In this document: piece after piece, positions 8,398 through 17,021 of the stretch
How the letters are laid out: the number at the start of each line of letters is the position of its first letter
Numbering within the stretch: position 1 is the stretch's first letter
Source: Hyphomonas sp.
GTDB taxonomy: Bacteria; Pseudomonadota; Alphaproteobacteria; Caulobacterales; Hyphomonadaceae
Direction of reading: 5' to 3'
DNA: 64,000 bases
NCBI RefSeq assembly: GCF_017792385.1
Contig: NZ_CP051230.1
Coordinates: 3,472,001-3,536,000 of the forward strand
The notes under the pieces: model-generated
The model's input: the letters and a program-made list of their open reading frames with translations, nothing else
Told to the model about the DNA's origin: nothing
The model's database searches: none
Translations under genes and position numbers: made by a program

Positions 8398-10572
8398 CTA
8401 GTTGCGGACGTCGAACCGGTCAGCTTCCATTACCTTGGTCCAGGCAGCGATGAAGTCGTCGACCAGCTTCTCCTTGTTGTCGTCCTGAGCGTACACCTCG
8501 GCATAGGCCCGCAGAATGGAGTTCGATCCGAACACGAGGTCAATCCGTGTGGCAGTCCATTTCGGCGCGTCCGTCTTGCGATCACGCAATTCGAAAATGC
8601 CCTCGCTGTCGGTTGGATTCCACGTATTCGACATGTCGGTCAGATTGACGAAGAAGTCATTCGACAGGGCGCCGACACTGTCCGTGAACACGCCATGCTT
8701 GCTGCCGCCATGATTGGTGCCGATCACACGCATACCGCCAACAAGGCAGGTCATCTCCGGAGCGGTCAGACCGAGCAGCTGAGTGTGGTCCAGCAGGATC
8801 TCTTCAGGTTTGACGACATAGTCATCCTTGATCCAGTTGCGATAGCCATCAACCAGCGGCTCGAGCGGCTCGAAGGATTCGGCATCCGTCATTTCGTCGG
8901 TAGCATCGCCGCGGCCGGGGGTGAACGGCACGGTCTTGTCGAAGCCAGCCGCCTTGGCGGCGTGTTCGACGCCGACATTGCCCGCAAGGACGATCACGTC
9001 GGCCACACTCGCACCGGTTTCCTTCGCAATCGGTTCCAGCACATCCAGCACGCGGGAAAGCCGTGCCGGTTCATTGCCATCCCAATTGTTCTGGGGGGCC
9101 AACCGAATCCGGGCACCGTTCGCGCCACCGCGCATGTCGGAGCCGCGATAGGTACGTGCGCTGTCCCAGGCAGTTGAGATCATGTCCGCCACCGACAGGC
9201 CACTGGACGCAATCTTCGCCTTGACCGCATCAACATCATAGCTGGTGCTGCCGGCCGGGACCGGATCCTGCCAGATCAGGTCTTCCTGCGGCACCCATGG
9301 CCCCAGATAGCGCGGCTTCGGTCCCATGTCGCGGTGGGTCAGCTTGAACCAGGCGCGCGCAAAGGTCCGGGAGAAGTAGTCGTGGTCCTCACGGAACTTC
9401 TCCATATACTTGCGATAGATCGGATCGACCTTCATGGCCATGTCGGCGTCGGTCATCATCGGCATGGTGCGGACGGACGCATCTTCCACATCCACCGGCA
9501 TGTCGACTTCCTCGATATTTACCGGCTTCCACTGCCAGGCACCTGCCGGGCTCTTGGTCAGTTCCCACTCATGGTCCAGCAGCATGTCGAAATAGCCGCC
9601 ATCCCATTTCGTCGGATTGGTCGTCCACGCACCTTCCGGTCCACCGGTAAGCGTGAAGCGGCCATTGCCGGACTGGTTCGAATTTTTCCAGCCGAGCCCC
9701 ATGCCGACAACGTCTTCTCCTTCCGGCTCCGGGCCAAGACCCGCCGGATCGGAGTTGCCGTGGCATTTGCCGATTGTGTGCCCGCCCGCCGTAAGGGCTG
9801 CGGTTTCCTCGTCATTCATCGCCATGCGCTTGAAGGTTTCCCGGACATCGATGGCGGTCCTGGCCGGATCCGGCTGTCCGTTCACACCTTCCGGGTTCAC
9901 ATAGATTAGCCCCATGACAACCGCGGCCAGCGGATTGGCGAGCGAATCGCGCTTGTCGAGCTGCTCATAGCGCTCATCCTTCAGCCATTCCTTTTCGGAC
10001 CCCCAGAACGTGTCCTTCTCGGGATGCCAGATATCCTCGCGGCCAAAGCCGAACCCGAAAGTCTTCAGTCCGGCAACCTCATAAGCCGCGTTGCCGGCCA
10101 GGATGATCAGGTCGGCCCAGCTCAGCTTGTTTCCGTACTTCTTCTTGATCGGCCACAGCAGACGGCGGGCCTTGTCGAGATTGGCATTGTCCGGCCACGA
10201 GTTCAGCGGTGCGAAACGCAGATTGCCCGCCCCGCCGCCACCACGTCCATCGGCCAGTCGATACGACCCCGCCGAGTGCCACGCCATGCGGATGAACAGG
10301 CCTGCATAGCTGCCCCAGTCTGCCGGCCACCAGTCCTGACTGTCCGTAACCAGCGCGTGAACATCCTTCTTGAGCGCTTCATAGTCGAGCTTTTCGACTT
10401 CCTTGCGATAGGAGAAGTCAGGTCCATAAGGCTGCACCTTGCGGTCATGCTGGTGCAGGATGTCGAAATTCAGTGATTTCGGCCACCAGGCCGTCACGGA
10501 CGTTTCAGTCGACGTCAGGCTGCCGTGCATCACGGGGCACTTGCCAGCACCACCCATATCATTGCCGTCCAT
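8398..10572 (-). CDS. katG: Catalase-peroxidase KatG
   Basis: Bifunctional haem enzyme that removes hydrogen peroxide by catalase and peroxidase reactions. At 724 residues it has the normal two-domain length. The N-terminal catalytic half has RMAWHSAGSYR (distal Arg, Trp, His), MGLIYVNPEG (the Tyr of the Met-Tyr-Trp cofactor), and AALTAGGHTIGKCHG (proximal His). The C-terminal half is a degenerate peroxidase copy (VADMISTAWDSARTYRGSD, VIVLAGNVGVEHAAK). I chose ATG 10572, preceded by GGGAG, over an upstream in-frame start at 10626. A perfect terminator follows. No oxyR gene is adjacent. Confidence 0.97.
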   Translation of the reverse strand: MDGNDMGGAGKCPVMHGSLTSTETSVTAWWPKSLNFDILHQHDRKVQPYGPDFSYRKEVEKLDYEALKKDVHALVTDSQDWWPADWGSYAGLFIRMAWHSAGSYRLADGRGGGGAGNLRFAPLNSWPDNANLDKARRLLWPIKKKYGNKLSWADLIILAGNAAYEVAGLKTFGFGFGREDIWHPEKDTFWGSEKEWLKDERYEQLDKRDSLANPLAAVVMGLIYVNPEGVNGQPDPARTAIDVRETFKRMAMNDEETAALTAGGHTIGKCHGNSDPAGLGPEPEGEDVVGMGLGWKNSNQSGNGRFTLTGGPEGAWTTNPTKWDGGYFDMLLDHEWELTKSPAGAWQWKPVNIEEVDMPVDVEDASVRTMPMMTDADMAMKVDPIYRKYMEKFREDHDYFSRTFARAWFKLTHRDMGPKPRYLGPWVPQEDLIWQDPVPAGSTSYDVDAVKAKIASSGLSVADMISTAWDSARTYRGSDMRGGANGARIRLAPQNNWDGNEPARLSRVLDVLEPIAKETGASVADVIVLAGNVGVEHAAKAAGFDKTVPFTPGRGDATDEMTDAESFEPLEPLVDGYRNWIKDDYVVKPEEILLDHTQLLGLTAPEMTCLVGGMRVIGTNHGGSKHGVFTDSVGALSNDFFVNLTDMSNTWNPTDSEGIFELRDRKTDAPKWTATRIDLVFGSNSILRAYAEVYAQDDNKEKLVDDFIAAWTKVMEADRFDVRN

Positions 10573-10731
10573 ACTCTTCTCCCTTTCGCTCGGATTCCAA
10601 AACCTGTTTCGCGTCCTCAGCAACACGTGGACGCGGGATTATCGCCTCGAAGCCATGAATGATTCCGGGGCAACGCTCGCACTTTACGCGCATCACGCGA
10701 ATAGAACCAATTGATTGCCAGAGCGATTGCT

Positions 10732-10746
10732 ATAGTTTCTGCCTAT
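10732..10746. promoter_or_regulatory. Possible OxyR-type half-site upstream of katG
   Basis: The 15-mer reads ATAG-N7-CTAT, the outer bases of one OxyR half-site, and lies about 160 nt upstream of the katG start. The partner half-site expected 22 bp away is not convincing on either side. The match could be chance; it is recorded because katG is a classic OxyR target. Confidence 0.25.
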
Positions 10747-10762
10747 ATCTTGGAATATCCTG

Positions 10763-10801
10763 ATAAAACAAAGGCCCCGACGGTGCTCCGCCGGGGCCTT
10801 T
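10763..10801 (-). terminator. Rho-independent terminator of hppA
   Basis: The stem pairs 10770-10779 with 10792-10801, then after one mismatch 10781-10783 with 10788-10790, around a TGCT loop. On the minus strand it runs into a U-rich stretch (UUUGUUUUAUC). It lies about 20 nt after the hppA stop and isolates hppA from katG. Confidence 0.88.
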
Positions 10802-10819
10802 CAGGAAAAATTCTTGTTT

Positions 10820-12973
10820 CTAATGGCCGGCGAGGACCGCCAACAGAAGCAGAGCGACGATGTTCGTGATCTTGATCATCGGGTTCACAGCCGGACCGGC
10901 CGTGTCCTTGTAGGGATCGCCGACCGTATCACCGGTCACCGCGGCCTTGTGGGCTTCAGACCCCTTGCCGCCATGATGGCCGTCCTCGATATACTTCTTG
11001 GCATTGTCCCAGGCACCGCCTCCGGACGTCATCGAGATGGCCACAAACAACCCCGTCACGATCACGCCGAGCAGCATGGCTCCGACAGCAGCGAGCGCTG
11101 CGCCCTTGCCTGCGATGACGAAGATCGCGCCGAACAGCACGATGGGCGACAGCACCGGCAGAAGCGACGGCACGATCATTTCCTTGATTGCTGCCCGCGT
11201 CAGCAAGTCGACCGCCCGGCTGTAGTCCGGCTTCACTTCGCCTTTCATGATGCCCGGCATTTCGCGGAACTGACGACGCACTTCCTCAACCACGGCTTGC
11301 GCCGCCCGGCCAACGGCCATCATGGACAGGCCGCCGAACAGGAAGGGCAACAGACCTCCGAACAGCAGGCCGACCACGACATACGGATTGGCAATCGAGA
11401 AGTCAGCTGACGCATTGTAGAAGAAATCGCCTTCCACGGCCCTGGCCGAGAAGTATTTGAGATCTTCTGCATAGGCGGCGAACAGGACAAGCGCCCCCAG
11501 ACCGGCCGAACCGATGGCATAGCCCTTGGTGACCGCCTTGGTCGTATTGCCAACAGCATCCAGCGCATCCGTCGTATCACGAATTTCGGACGGAAGTTCC
11601 GCCATCTCCGCAATGCCGCCGGCATTGTCAGTCACCGGGCCGAAGGCATCCAGAGCCACGATGATGCCGGCCAGCGCCAGCATCGTCGTCGTCGCAATCG
11701 CGATGCCGTACAGGCCGGCCAGATTGAACGTCAGGATGATGCCCGCAATGATTACGATGGCCGGCAGGGCGGTGGATTCCAGCGACACTGCCAGACCCTG
11801 GATCACATTTGTGCCGTGGCCCGACTCCGACGCCATCGCGATGGAGCGGACAGGCCGGTACTTGGTTTCCGTGTAGAAAGCCGTGATCACGACGATCAGG
11901 CCAGTCACAACGAGGCCGACAATGCCGCAACCAAACAGCATCCAGCCGGAAACATCACTGGCCAATCCCAGGCGTTGCCCGGCGCCGTCCAACACACCGA
12001 AGCCATTCGGCAGAACGGTCGCCACCGCGACGGCGAGGCCGCCTATGGACAGGACACCGGTCACGATGAGCCCCTTGTAGAGGGCTCCCATGACATCTGT
12101 CTTGCCAGGTCCGAGATTGACGAAATAGGTGCCGACAATCGACGTGACGATGCAGACAGCGGCAATGGCCAGCGGCAGCATCATGATCTCGACGATATAG
12201 GACGCGCCCGAGAAATAGATCGCCCCGAGCACCATCGTCGCAACCAGCGTCACGGCATAGGTCTCGAACAGGTCGGCCGCCATTCCGGCACAGTCACCAA
12301 CATTGTCACCGACATTGTCTGCGATGGTCGCGGCGTTGCGCGGATCATCCTCCGGAATACCGGCTTCGACCTTGCCGACCATATCACCACCGACATCTGC
12401 GCCTTTGGTGAAGATACCGCCGCCGAGGCGGGCAAAGATCGAGATCAAGGAAGCTCCGAAACCGAGCGCCACAAGCGAATCGATGACCAGGCGCTTTTCG
12501 CCTTCGACACCGAGGTCCAGTCCCGTGACCATGGTAAGCAAGCCGTAATAGACGACGATGCCCAGCAGGGCGAGGCCGACGACCAGCATGCCGGTGATGG
12601 CGCCGGACTTGAAGGCCAGTTTCAGACCGGCATTAAGACCGGATTTCGCGGCTTCGGTGGTGCGCACATTTGCCTGCACGGACACTTTCATGCCGATGAA
12701 CCCGGCTGCGCCGGACAGGGCCGCGCCGATGATGAAGCCGAGCGGCACCTGCCAGTTGCGGAACAGGATGGCCAGCAGCACCACCACAACGACGCCGACA
12801 ATGGCAATCGTCCGGTACTGGCGGCTTAGATAGGCGTTTGCGCCTTCCTGAATGGCCTGTGCAATTTCGCGCATGCGCGCATCACCAGACGGGGCTTTGT
12901 TGATCGAATTGATCTGCAGCCAGCCATAGAGGACCGACAAAACCCCCGCCGCGAGAGCGAGATAATACCACAT
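10820..12973 (-). CDS. hppA: Membrane-bound proton-pumping pyrophosphatase, K+-independent type
   Basis: Integral-membrane enzyme that couples pyrophosphate hydrolysis to proton export. The 717 residues contain about 15-16 hydrophobic segments and the pyrophosphate-binding block KGADVGGDMVGKVEAGIPED followed by NVGDNVGDCAGMAADLFE. The segment GNTTKAVTKGYAIGSA carries Lys and Thr where K+-dependent enzymes have Ala and Gly, indicating the K+-independent proton pump. It is monocistronic: its own terminator follows, and a TATAAT box lies upstream. GGAAGGAA precedes the ATG by about 10 nt. Confidence 0.96.
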   Translation of the reverse strand: MWYYLALAAGVLSVLYGWLQINSINKAPSGDARMREIAQAIQEGANAYLSRQYRTIAIVGVVVVVLLAILFRNWQVPLGFIIGAALSGAAGFIGMKVSVQANVRTTEAAKSGLNAGLKLAFKSGAITGMLVVGLALLGIVVYYGLLTMVTGLDLGVEGEKRLVIDSLVALGFGASLISIFARLGGGIFTKGADVGGDMVGKVEAGIPEDDPRNAATIADNVGDNVGDCAGMAADLFETYAVTLVATMVLGAIYFSGASYIVEIMMLPLAIAAVCIVTSIVGTYFVNLGPGKTDVMGALYKGLIVTGVLSIGGLAVAVATVLPNGFGVLDGAGQRLGLASDVSGWMLFGCGIVGLVVTGLIVVITAFYTETKYRPVRSIAMASESGHGTNVIQGLAVSLESTALPAIVIIAGIILTFNLAGLYGIAIATTTMLALAGIIVALDAFGPVTDNAGGIAEMAELPSEIRDTTDALDAVGNTTKAVTKGYAIGSAGLGALVLFAAYAEDLKYFSARAVEGDFFYNASADFSIANPYVVVGLLFGGLLPFLFGGLSMMAVGRAAQAVVEEVRRQFREMPGIMKGEVKPDYSRAVDLLTRAAIKEMIVPSLLPVLSPIVLFGAIFVIAGKGAALAAVGAMLLGVIVTGLFVAISMTSGGGAWDNAKKYIEDGHHGGKGSEAHKAAVTGDTVGDPYKDTAGPAVNPMIKITNIVALLLLAVLAGH

Positions 12974-13038
12974 GGGTTACGTTTCCTTCCCTTCAAACAG
13001 AACCTAAAACGCCAGGTTATCCTGATCTTGTACTGTTT

Positions 13039-13044
13039 ATTATA
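13039..13044 (-). promoter_or_regulatory. hppA: Candidate -10 box of hppA
   Basis: The minus strand reads TATAAT here, 66 nt upstream of the hppA ATG, in a locally AT-rich patch of otherwise GC-rich DNA. No good -35 hexamer is visible at 16-18 nt, so this is a partial promoter match. Confidence 0.4.
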
Positions 13045-13118
13045 GGAGGCCAGCCTGCCCGCCTTGCCGGAAATAGGCAATATGCCTCCCGTCAGGGGCG
13101 AGTCAGCCCGGACTCTGT

Positions 13119-14054
13119 TCAGCCATGCTCAAAGCCGAGGGTTTCCGGGAGGTTAACGGGCGCATTCCCGTACGTCGCGACGAGCCCGGCCTGAGAGGTC
13201 AGTTCCCCAATATTTGCGACAGGAAGGCCCTTTCTGTCGGCGAAAGCGCGGATTGCGTCCCGGCGGTCCGGCGCGGCGGCGAACAGGAGCTGGTAGTCAT
13301 CGCCCCAGGTGGCGAGGCGCAGCATCTCGGTCAGGGAGGATGGCTCCCCGGCAAACGGGACACGGTCCAGTGCGATGTGCGCGCCCAATCCGGACGCGCC
13401 GGCCAGCGTGGACAGATCGCCGAGCAGGCCGTCGGATATGTCCATCGCCGCGGCCGCGTGATCCGCCACCAGACGGGCGGCGTCAGCATTTGGAATGGGC
13501 GGATTGCGATAGGCCTCGACATGTGGATTGGCAGTATCCCCTGCCTGCAGGGTTTCGAAGCCGAGACAGGCCGCGCCGATCTGGCCGGTCACCCAGAGTT
13601 CCTGCCCCGGTTGGGCACCGCTACGGCGCACGGGGGCGTCGGACAGGCAGCGTCCGGTCACGGTCAGTGACAGAAAGAGTGCACCACCATGCTCCACCGT
13701 ATCGCCGCCAATCAGATGCATCTCATGGCGTTTCAATTCGTCTCGCAGCGTTTCAGCAAATTTCGCCAGATCCCGCTCCGGACGGTTTGCCGGCCATCCG
13801 AATGCAAGCAAGGCATCCCGGGGCAACGCGCCCGCAGAATAAATGTCGGACACATTCACCCGTACCAGTTTCCGCGCGACCGAGTCGATCGGGTCGGTGG
13901 GAAGGAAGTGCACCCCTTCAACCAGGGCATCGACCGTGATCACGCGGCGCCCATCACCGCCAGTCAGTTCCGCCACATCGTCGCGCAAACCCGCCGCCCC
14001 CGGCGCAGTGGCCAGCGGCGCAAAATACCGGGAGATCCAGTCCTTTTCGGCCAT
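13119..14054 (-). CDS. thiL: Thiamine-monophosphate kinase ThiL
   Basis: ATP-dependent kinase making thiamine diphosphate from thiamine monophosphate. The 311 residues follow the ThiL/PurM fold: LRDDVAEL near the start, VDALVEGVHF (substrate and metal contacts), RKLVRVNVSDIYSAGALP, LIGGDTVEHGG, and AAAMDISDGLLGDLSTL in the C-terminal half. It lies 26 nt downstream of accA on the same strand and is probably co-transcribed with it. No other thiamine gene is nearby. Confidence 0.93.
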   Translation of the reverse strand: MAEKDWISRYFAPLATAPGAAGLRDDVAELTGGDGRRVITVDALVEGVHFLPTDPIDSVARKLVRVNVSDIYSAGALPRDALLAFGWPANRPERDLAKFAETLRDELKRHEMHLIGGDTVEHGGALFLSLTVTGRCLSDAPVRRSGAQPGQELWVTGQIGAACLGFETLQAGDTANPHVEAYRNPPIPNADAARLVADHAAAAMDISDGLLGDLSTLAGASGLGAHIALDRVPFAGEPSSLTEMLRLATWGDDYQLLFAAAPDRRDAIRAFADRKGLPVANIGELTSQAGLVATYGNAPVNLPETLGFEHG

Positions 14055-14080
14055 CGGGATGGGTCCCGCGCCAGCAGACG

Positions 14081-15040
14081 CTAGAAGCCTTCGCGGCCGA
14101 TGGCGTAGAAGCGTTCCTTGCGCTGGGTCCGCAATTCGGAGGGGCTCAGGCCGTCCAGTTCCTTCAGGGCTTCGTCCAGAGCTTTCGCCGCAGCCGCCAT
14201 GGCGCGTTTCGGATCGCGGTGGGCACCACCGACCGGTTCCTTGACCACGCCATCAATGACTCTCGTCTTCAGCAGGTCGGGCGCGGTGATCTTCATCGCG
14301 TCAGCGGCCTCCTTGGCCTTGGCGGCATCCCGGTAGAGGATCGAGGCGCAGCCTTCCGGCGAGATCACAGAATAGATGGCATGTTCCATCATCAGCACCT
14401 TGTTGGCCGCCGCGATGCCGATGGCACCACCCGACATGCCTTCGCCAATGATGAGCGTGACGAATGGCACACCCAGCGACAGGCCCCGCTGCGTTCCGCG
14501 GGCGATGGCTTCGGCCTGCCCGCGTTCCTCGCCACCCTTGCCGGGATAGGCACCCTGTGTGTCGGGAAAGCTGAGCACCGGCATGTTGAACTTCTCGGCC
14601 AGGTCCATCAGGCGGACCGCCTTGCGGTAGCCTTCCGGGTGCGCCATGCCGAAATTGTGCTTCAGGCGCTTCTCGATGGTACGGCCCTTCTCATGGCCCA
14701 TGATCACGACCGGGCGGCCCTTGAAGCGCGCGAGCCCGCCAACAACGGCCTCGTCATTGCCATAGACCCGATCCCCGGCGAGTTCCTCGAAATCCTCGAA
14801 CACATTCTCCACGAAATCGGAGAAATGCGGCCTGTCGGGATGGCGGGCAACAAGCGTCTTCCGCCAGGCGCTGAGGTCGGAATACATGTCCTTCAGCTGC
14901 TTGTTCGACTTGGCCTTGAGCTTTTTCAGCTCGTCCGTGATAGACGGCCCCTCCTTGGTGGAAGCAAGGGCTTCCAGTTCGGAGATTTTCGCGTCCAGCT
15001 CCGCAATGGGCTTTTCGAATTCGAGATAAGTCGTGGTCAT
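14081..15040 (-). CDS. accA: Acetyl-CoA carboxylase carboxyltransferase subunit alpha
   Basis: With AccD it forms the carboxyltransferase that makes malonyl-CoA, the committed step of fatty acid synthesis. The 319-residue length is typical. An N-terminal coiled helix (YLEFEKPIAELDAKISELEA) is followed by the crotonase-fold core with MGHEKGRTIEKRLKHNFGM, PEGYRKAVRLMDLAEKF, FPDTQGAYPGKGGEERGQA, GEGMSGGAIGIAAANKVLMM and SPEGCASILYRD. It is 47 nt after tadC, with no obvious terminator between, and 26 nt before thiL. Confidence 0.97.
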   Translation of the reverse strand: MTTTYLEFEKPIAELDAKISELEALASTKEGPSITDELKKLKAKSNKQLKDMYSDLSAWRKTLVARHPDRPHFSDFVENVFEDFEELAGDRVYGNDEAVVGGLARFKGRPVVIMGHEKGRTIEKRLKHNFGMAHPEGYRKAVRLMDLAEKFNMPVLSFPDTQGAYPGKGGEERGQAEAIARGTQRGLSLGVPFVTLIIGEGMSGGAIGIAAANKVLMMEHAIYSVISPEGCASILYRDAAKAKEAADAMKITAPDLLKTRVIDGVVKEPVGGAHRDPKRAMAAAAKALDEALKELDGLSPSELRTQRKERFYAIGREGF

Positions 15041-15087
15041 GGCGGCAAACTAGCAATGCGAGGCTGACTCGCCTAGCCGGGAATTCA

Positions 15088-16017
15088 CTAAAGTGCGGCC
15101 TGGACCTTGACCACGGCCGGCAGGATCAGAACGCCCAAAAGAACCGGAAAAACGAATATAATCAAAGGCAAGGTGAGTTTCGCCGGCAATGCCATCGCCT
15201 TTTCCTCAGCCATCAGGATGCGGCGCTTGCGCATGTCGGCAGAGAAAACCCGCAGGGTCTGCCCCAGGCTGGTGCCCATTTCCTCGGCCTGGCGCAGCAT
15301 CGTGGCAAGCGAACTTGCCTCCTCGATGCTCATCCGGTCGGCGAATGTCCGCCAGGCATTCTTGCGGGCCTTGCCGGCGCGAAGCTCCAGCGACAGCTTC
15401 TTCATGTGCTCGGCGATAATGGGGTGGCGCAGTTCCAGCTCCTCGCCGACCCGCTGCACAGACGCATCCAGGCTCAGCCCGGCCTCCACGCAGGCCACCA
15501 TCAGATCCATCATGTCCGGAAACCCGGCAGAGCATTGCTGCTGACGCGCCTTGGTGCGGCGGGACACGTAGAAGTCGGGAGCAAGAAGCCCGGTGATCAG
15601 CAGGCCGACACTCACCATCAGCAAGGTCTGTTTCGACACGCCGTCCAGATTCGGCAGGGCGACGAGCAGGGCCAGTTGGGGCAGTACCACACATGCAATG
15701 CGGGCGATGTAATATCGACCGACCGCCGTGGGATGCGTGAAGCCGGCCATAATCAGCTTCGCGCGGACAACGCTGACGGCTTCCTCATTTGTCGGCGTGG
15801 CGCGGTTTGCCAGCCCGATGACCGCACGTCCGATGCGGCTTTCATTCCGCGTCTCGGTCTCGGCCGGGCGGGCATGACGCCGCTCCAGCCGCCGCTCAAG
15901 ATCTTCCTTGGCCTTCCAGCTGCGCACGAAGGCCAGCAGCGCCGGCATGGCCAGAACGGCGGCAAAGACCAGCAACAGGACGGGCAACAGGGCGGAGACG
16001 GATTGGGGCATCATCAC
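15088..16017 (-). CDS. tadC: Tad pilus inner-membrane platform protein TadC (GspF family)
   Basis: Second platform protein of the Flp/tad type IVc pilus machine. The 309-residue protein has a hydrophobic N-terminal helix, a cytoplasmic T2SSF domain in the C-terminal half (FPDMMDLMVACVEAGLSLD, HMKKLSLELRAGKARKNAW, ATMLRQAEEMGTSLGQTLR) and a last transmembrane segment (LPLIIFVFPVLLGVLILPAV). Three starts stack at the N-terminus (GTG 16017, ATG 16014, ATG 16011) and cannot be separated. tadB ends 9 nt upstream. Confidence 0.92.
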   Translation of the reverse strand: MMMPQSVSALLPVLLLVFAAVLAMPALLAFVRSWKAKEDLERRLERRHARPAETETRNESRIGRAVIGLANRATPTNEEAVSVVRAKLIMAGFTHPTAVGRYYIARIACVVLPQLALLVALPNLDGVSKQTLLMVSVGLLITGLLAPDFYVSRRTKARQQQCSAGFPDMMDLMVACVEAGLSLDASVQRVGEELELRHPIIAEHMKKLSLELRAGKARKNAWRTFADRMSIEEASSLATMLRQAEEMGTSLGQTLRVFSADMRKRRILMAEEKAMALPAKLTLPLIIFVFPVLLGVLILPAVVKVQAAL

Positions 16018-16026
16018 GGTCGCGGC

Positions 16027-17010
16027 CTACATCTTGAAATTGATCATCTTGCGCATGACGAAATTCCCGATCGCCATCCAGATGAACAGGATGGGGAACA
16101 CGACGCGCACAAGCGGCTCATCCATGACATCGCCATAGAATTCCGGCCGCAGGACGTGGATGCCCGACATCACGATGAAGGGCGCGGAAGTCAGGATCAT
16201 GGCCGAGGCCCGCCCCTCTGACGAGGCCGCCTTCACCTTCAGCCGCATGGTCTGGCGTTCACGGATCGTCGTCGTGTTCGCCTTCAGCAACTCACACAGA
16301 TTGCCGCCGGTCTTCTCCTGCAGGCGAACGGTCGCCACGAACAATTCGACATCCGGATCACCGGCGCGCTCCGCCATGCGCTGGACCGCATTGGTCAGCG
16401 ACATGCCATACGAGACCTCGTCGGCTGCCATGCCGAATTCGGTGCCTATGGGATCCGGCATCTCCCGGGCGACGAGCGCGACTGCGGTTGCGACGGGATG
16501 GCCGGCTTCCAGGCTGCGGCAGACGATCTGCAGTGCATCCGGCAATTGCTGGGACATCTTCTTCATGCGCCGGCCGGCCACGAATTTTAGGCCAATGATT
16601 GGTGCCAGCGCAAACAGGACAGCCGCAATGCCGATGGCGGGCCACAGCCCCCCGACGAATTGCCAATAGGCGAGCCCGGCCACGAGACCTGCACCGGCCG
16701 ACATGCCGAACCATTTCATGGGCTGGAATTTCAGGCCGGACCGCACGACCAGCTGATTGAACCAGCGCAGCGGCATGGCGAAATTGCCATTATCGTCCAG
16801 ACCGCGCGCCTTGCGCAGCTCGATCATGGCTTCGCTGGTCGTCTCGAAACGATCCTTGAACTGAAGGCGCTTGTTCACGATGCGGCGTGTCTGTGCCTCG
16901 GTCACCATGCCCATCACGGACTGAATGGCCAGAAACACGGCCCCGATGGCCATGATGACAGGCACCAGTATCGTCAGGCTGGTGCTAGAAAGATCAGGCA
17001 ACCACGACAC
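16027..17010 (-). CDS. tadB: Tad pilus inner-membrane platform protein TadB (GspF family)
   Basis: Platform protein that anchors the CpaF ATPase to the inner membrane. The 327-residue protein has one N-terminal membrane helix (LTILVPVIMAIGAVFLAIQS), two central ones, the T2SSF domain (LPDALQIVCRSLEAGHPVAT, QRMAERAGDPDVELFVATV, EKTGGNLCELLKANTTTIRE) and a C-terminal helix. It starts with GTG, 11 nt after cpaF, in tight operon spacing. Confidence 0.93.
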   Translation of the reverse strand: MSWLPDLSSTSLTILVPVIMAIGAVFLAIQSVMGMVTEAQTRRIVNKRLQFKDRFETTSEAMIELRKARGLDDNGNFAMPLRWFNQLVVRSGLKFQPMKWFGMSAGAGLVAGLAYWQFVGGLWPAIGIAAVLFALAPIIGLKFVAGRRMKKMSQQLPDALQIVCRSLEAGHPVATAVALVAREMPDPIGTEFGMAADEVSYGMSLTNAVQRMAERAGDPDVELFVATVRLQEKTGGNLCELLKANTTTIRERQTMRLKVKAASSEGRASAMILTSAPFIVMSGIHVLRPEFYGDVMDEPLVRVVFPILFIWMAIGNFVMRKMINFKM

Positions 17011-17021
17011 GCGCCCGGCCC

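Noticed and set aside
11816..12829. 337-codon plus-strand frame opposite hppA
   Set aside because: Extremely rich in Asp, His and Gly, as expected opposite a hydrophobic membrane protein.
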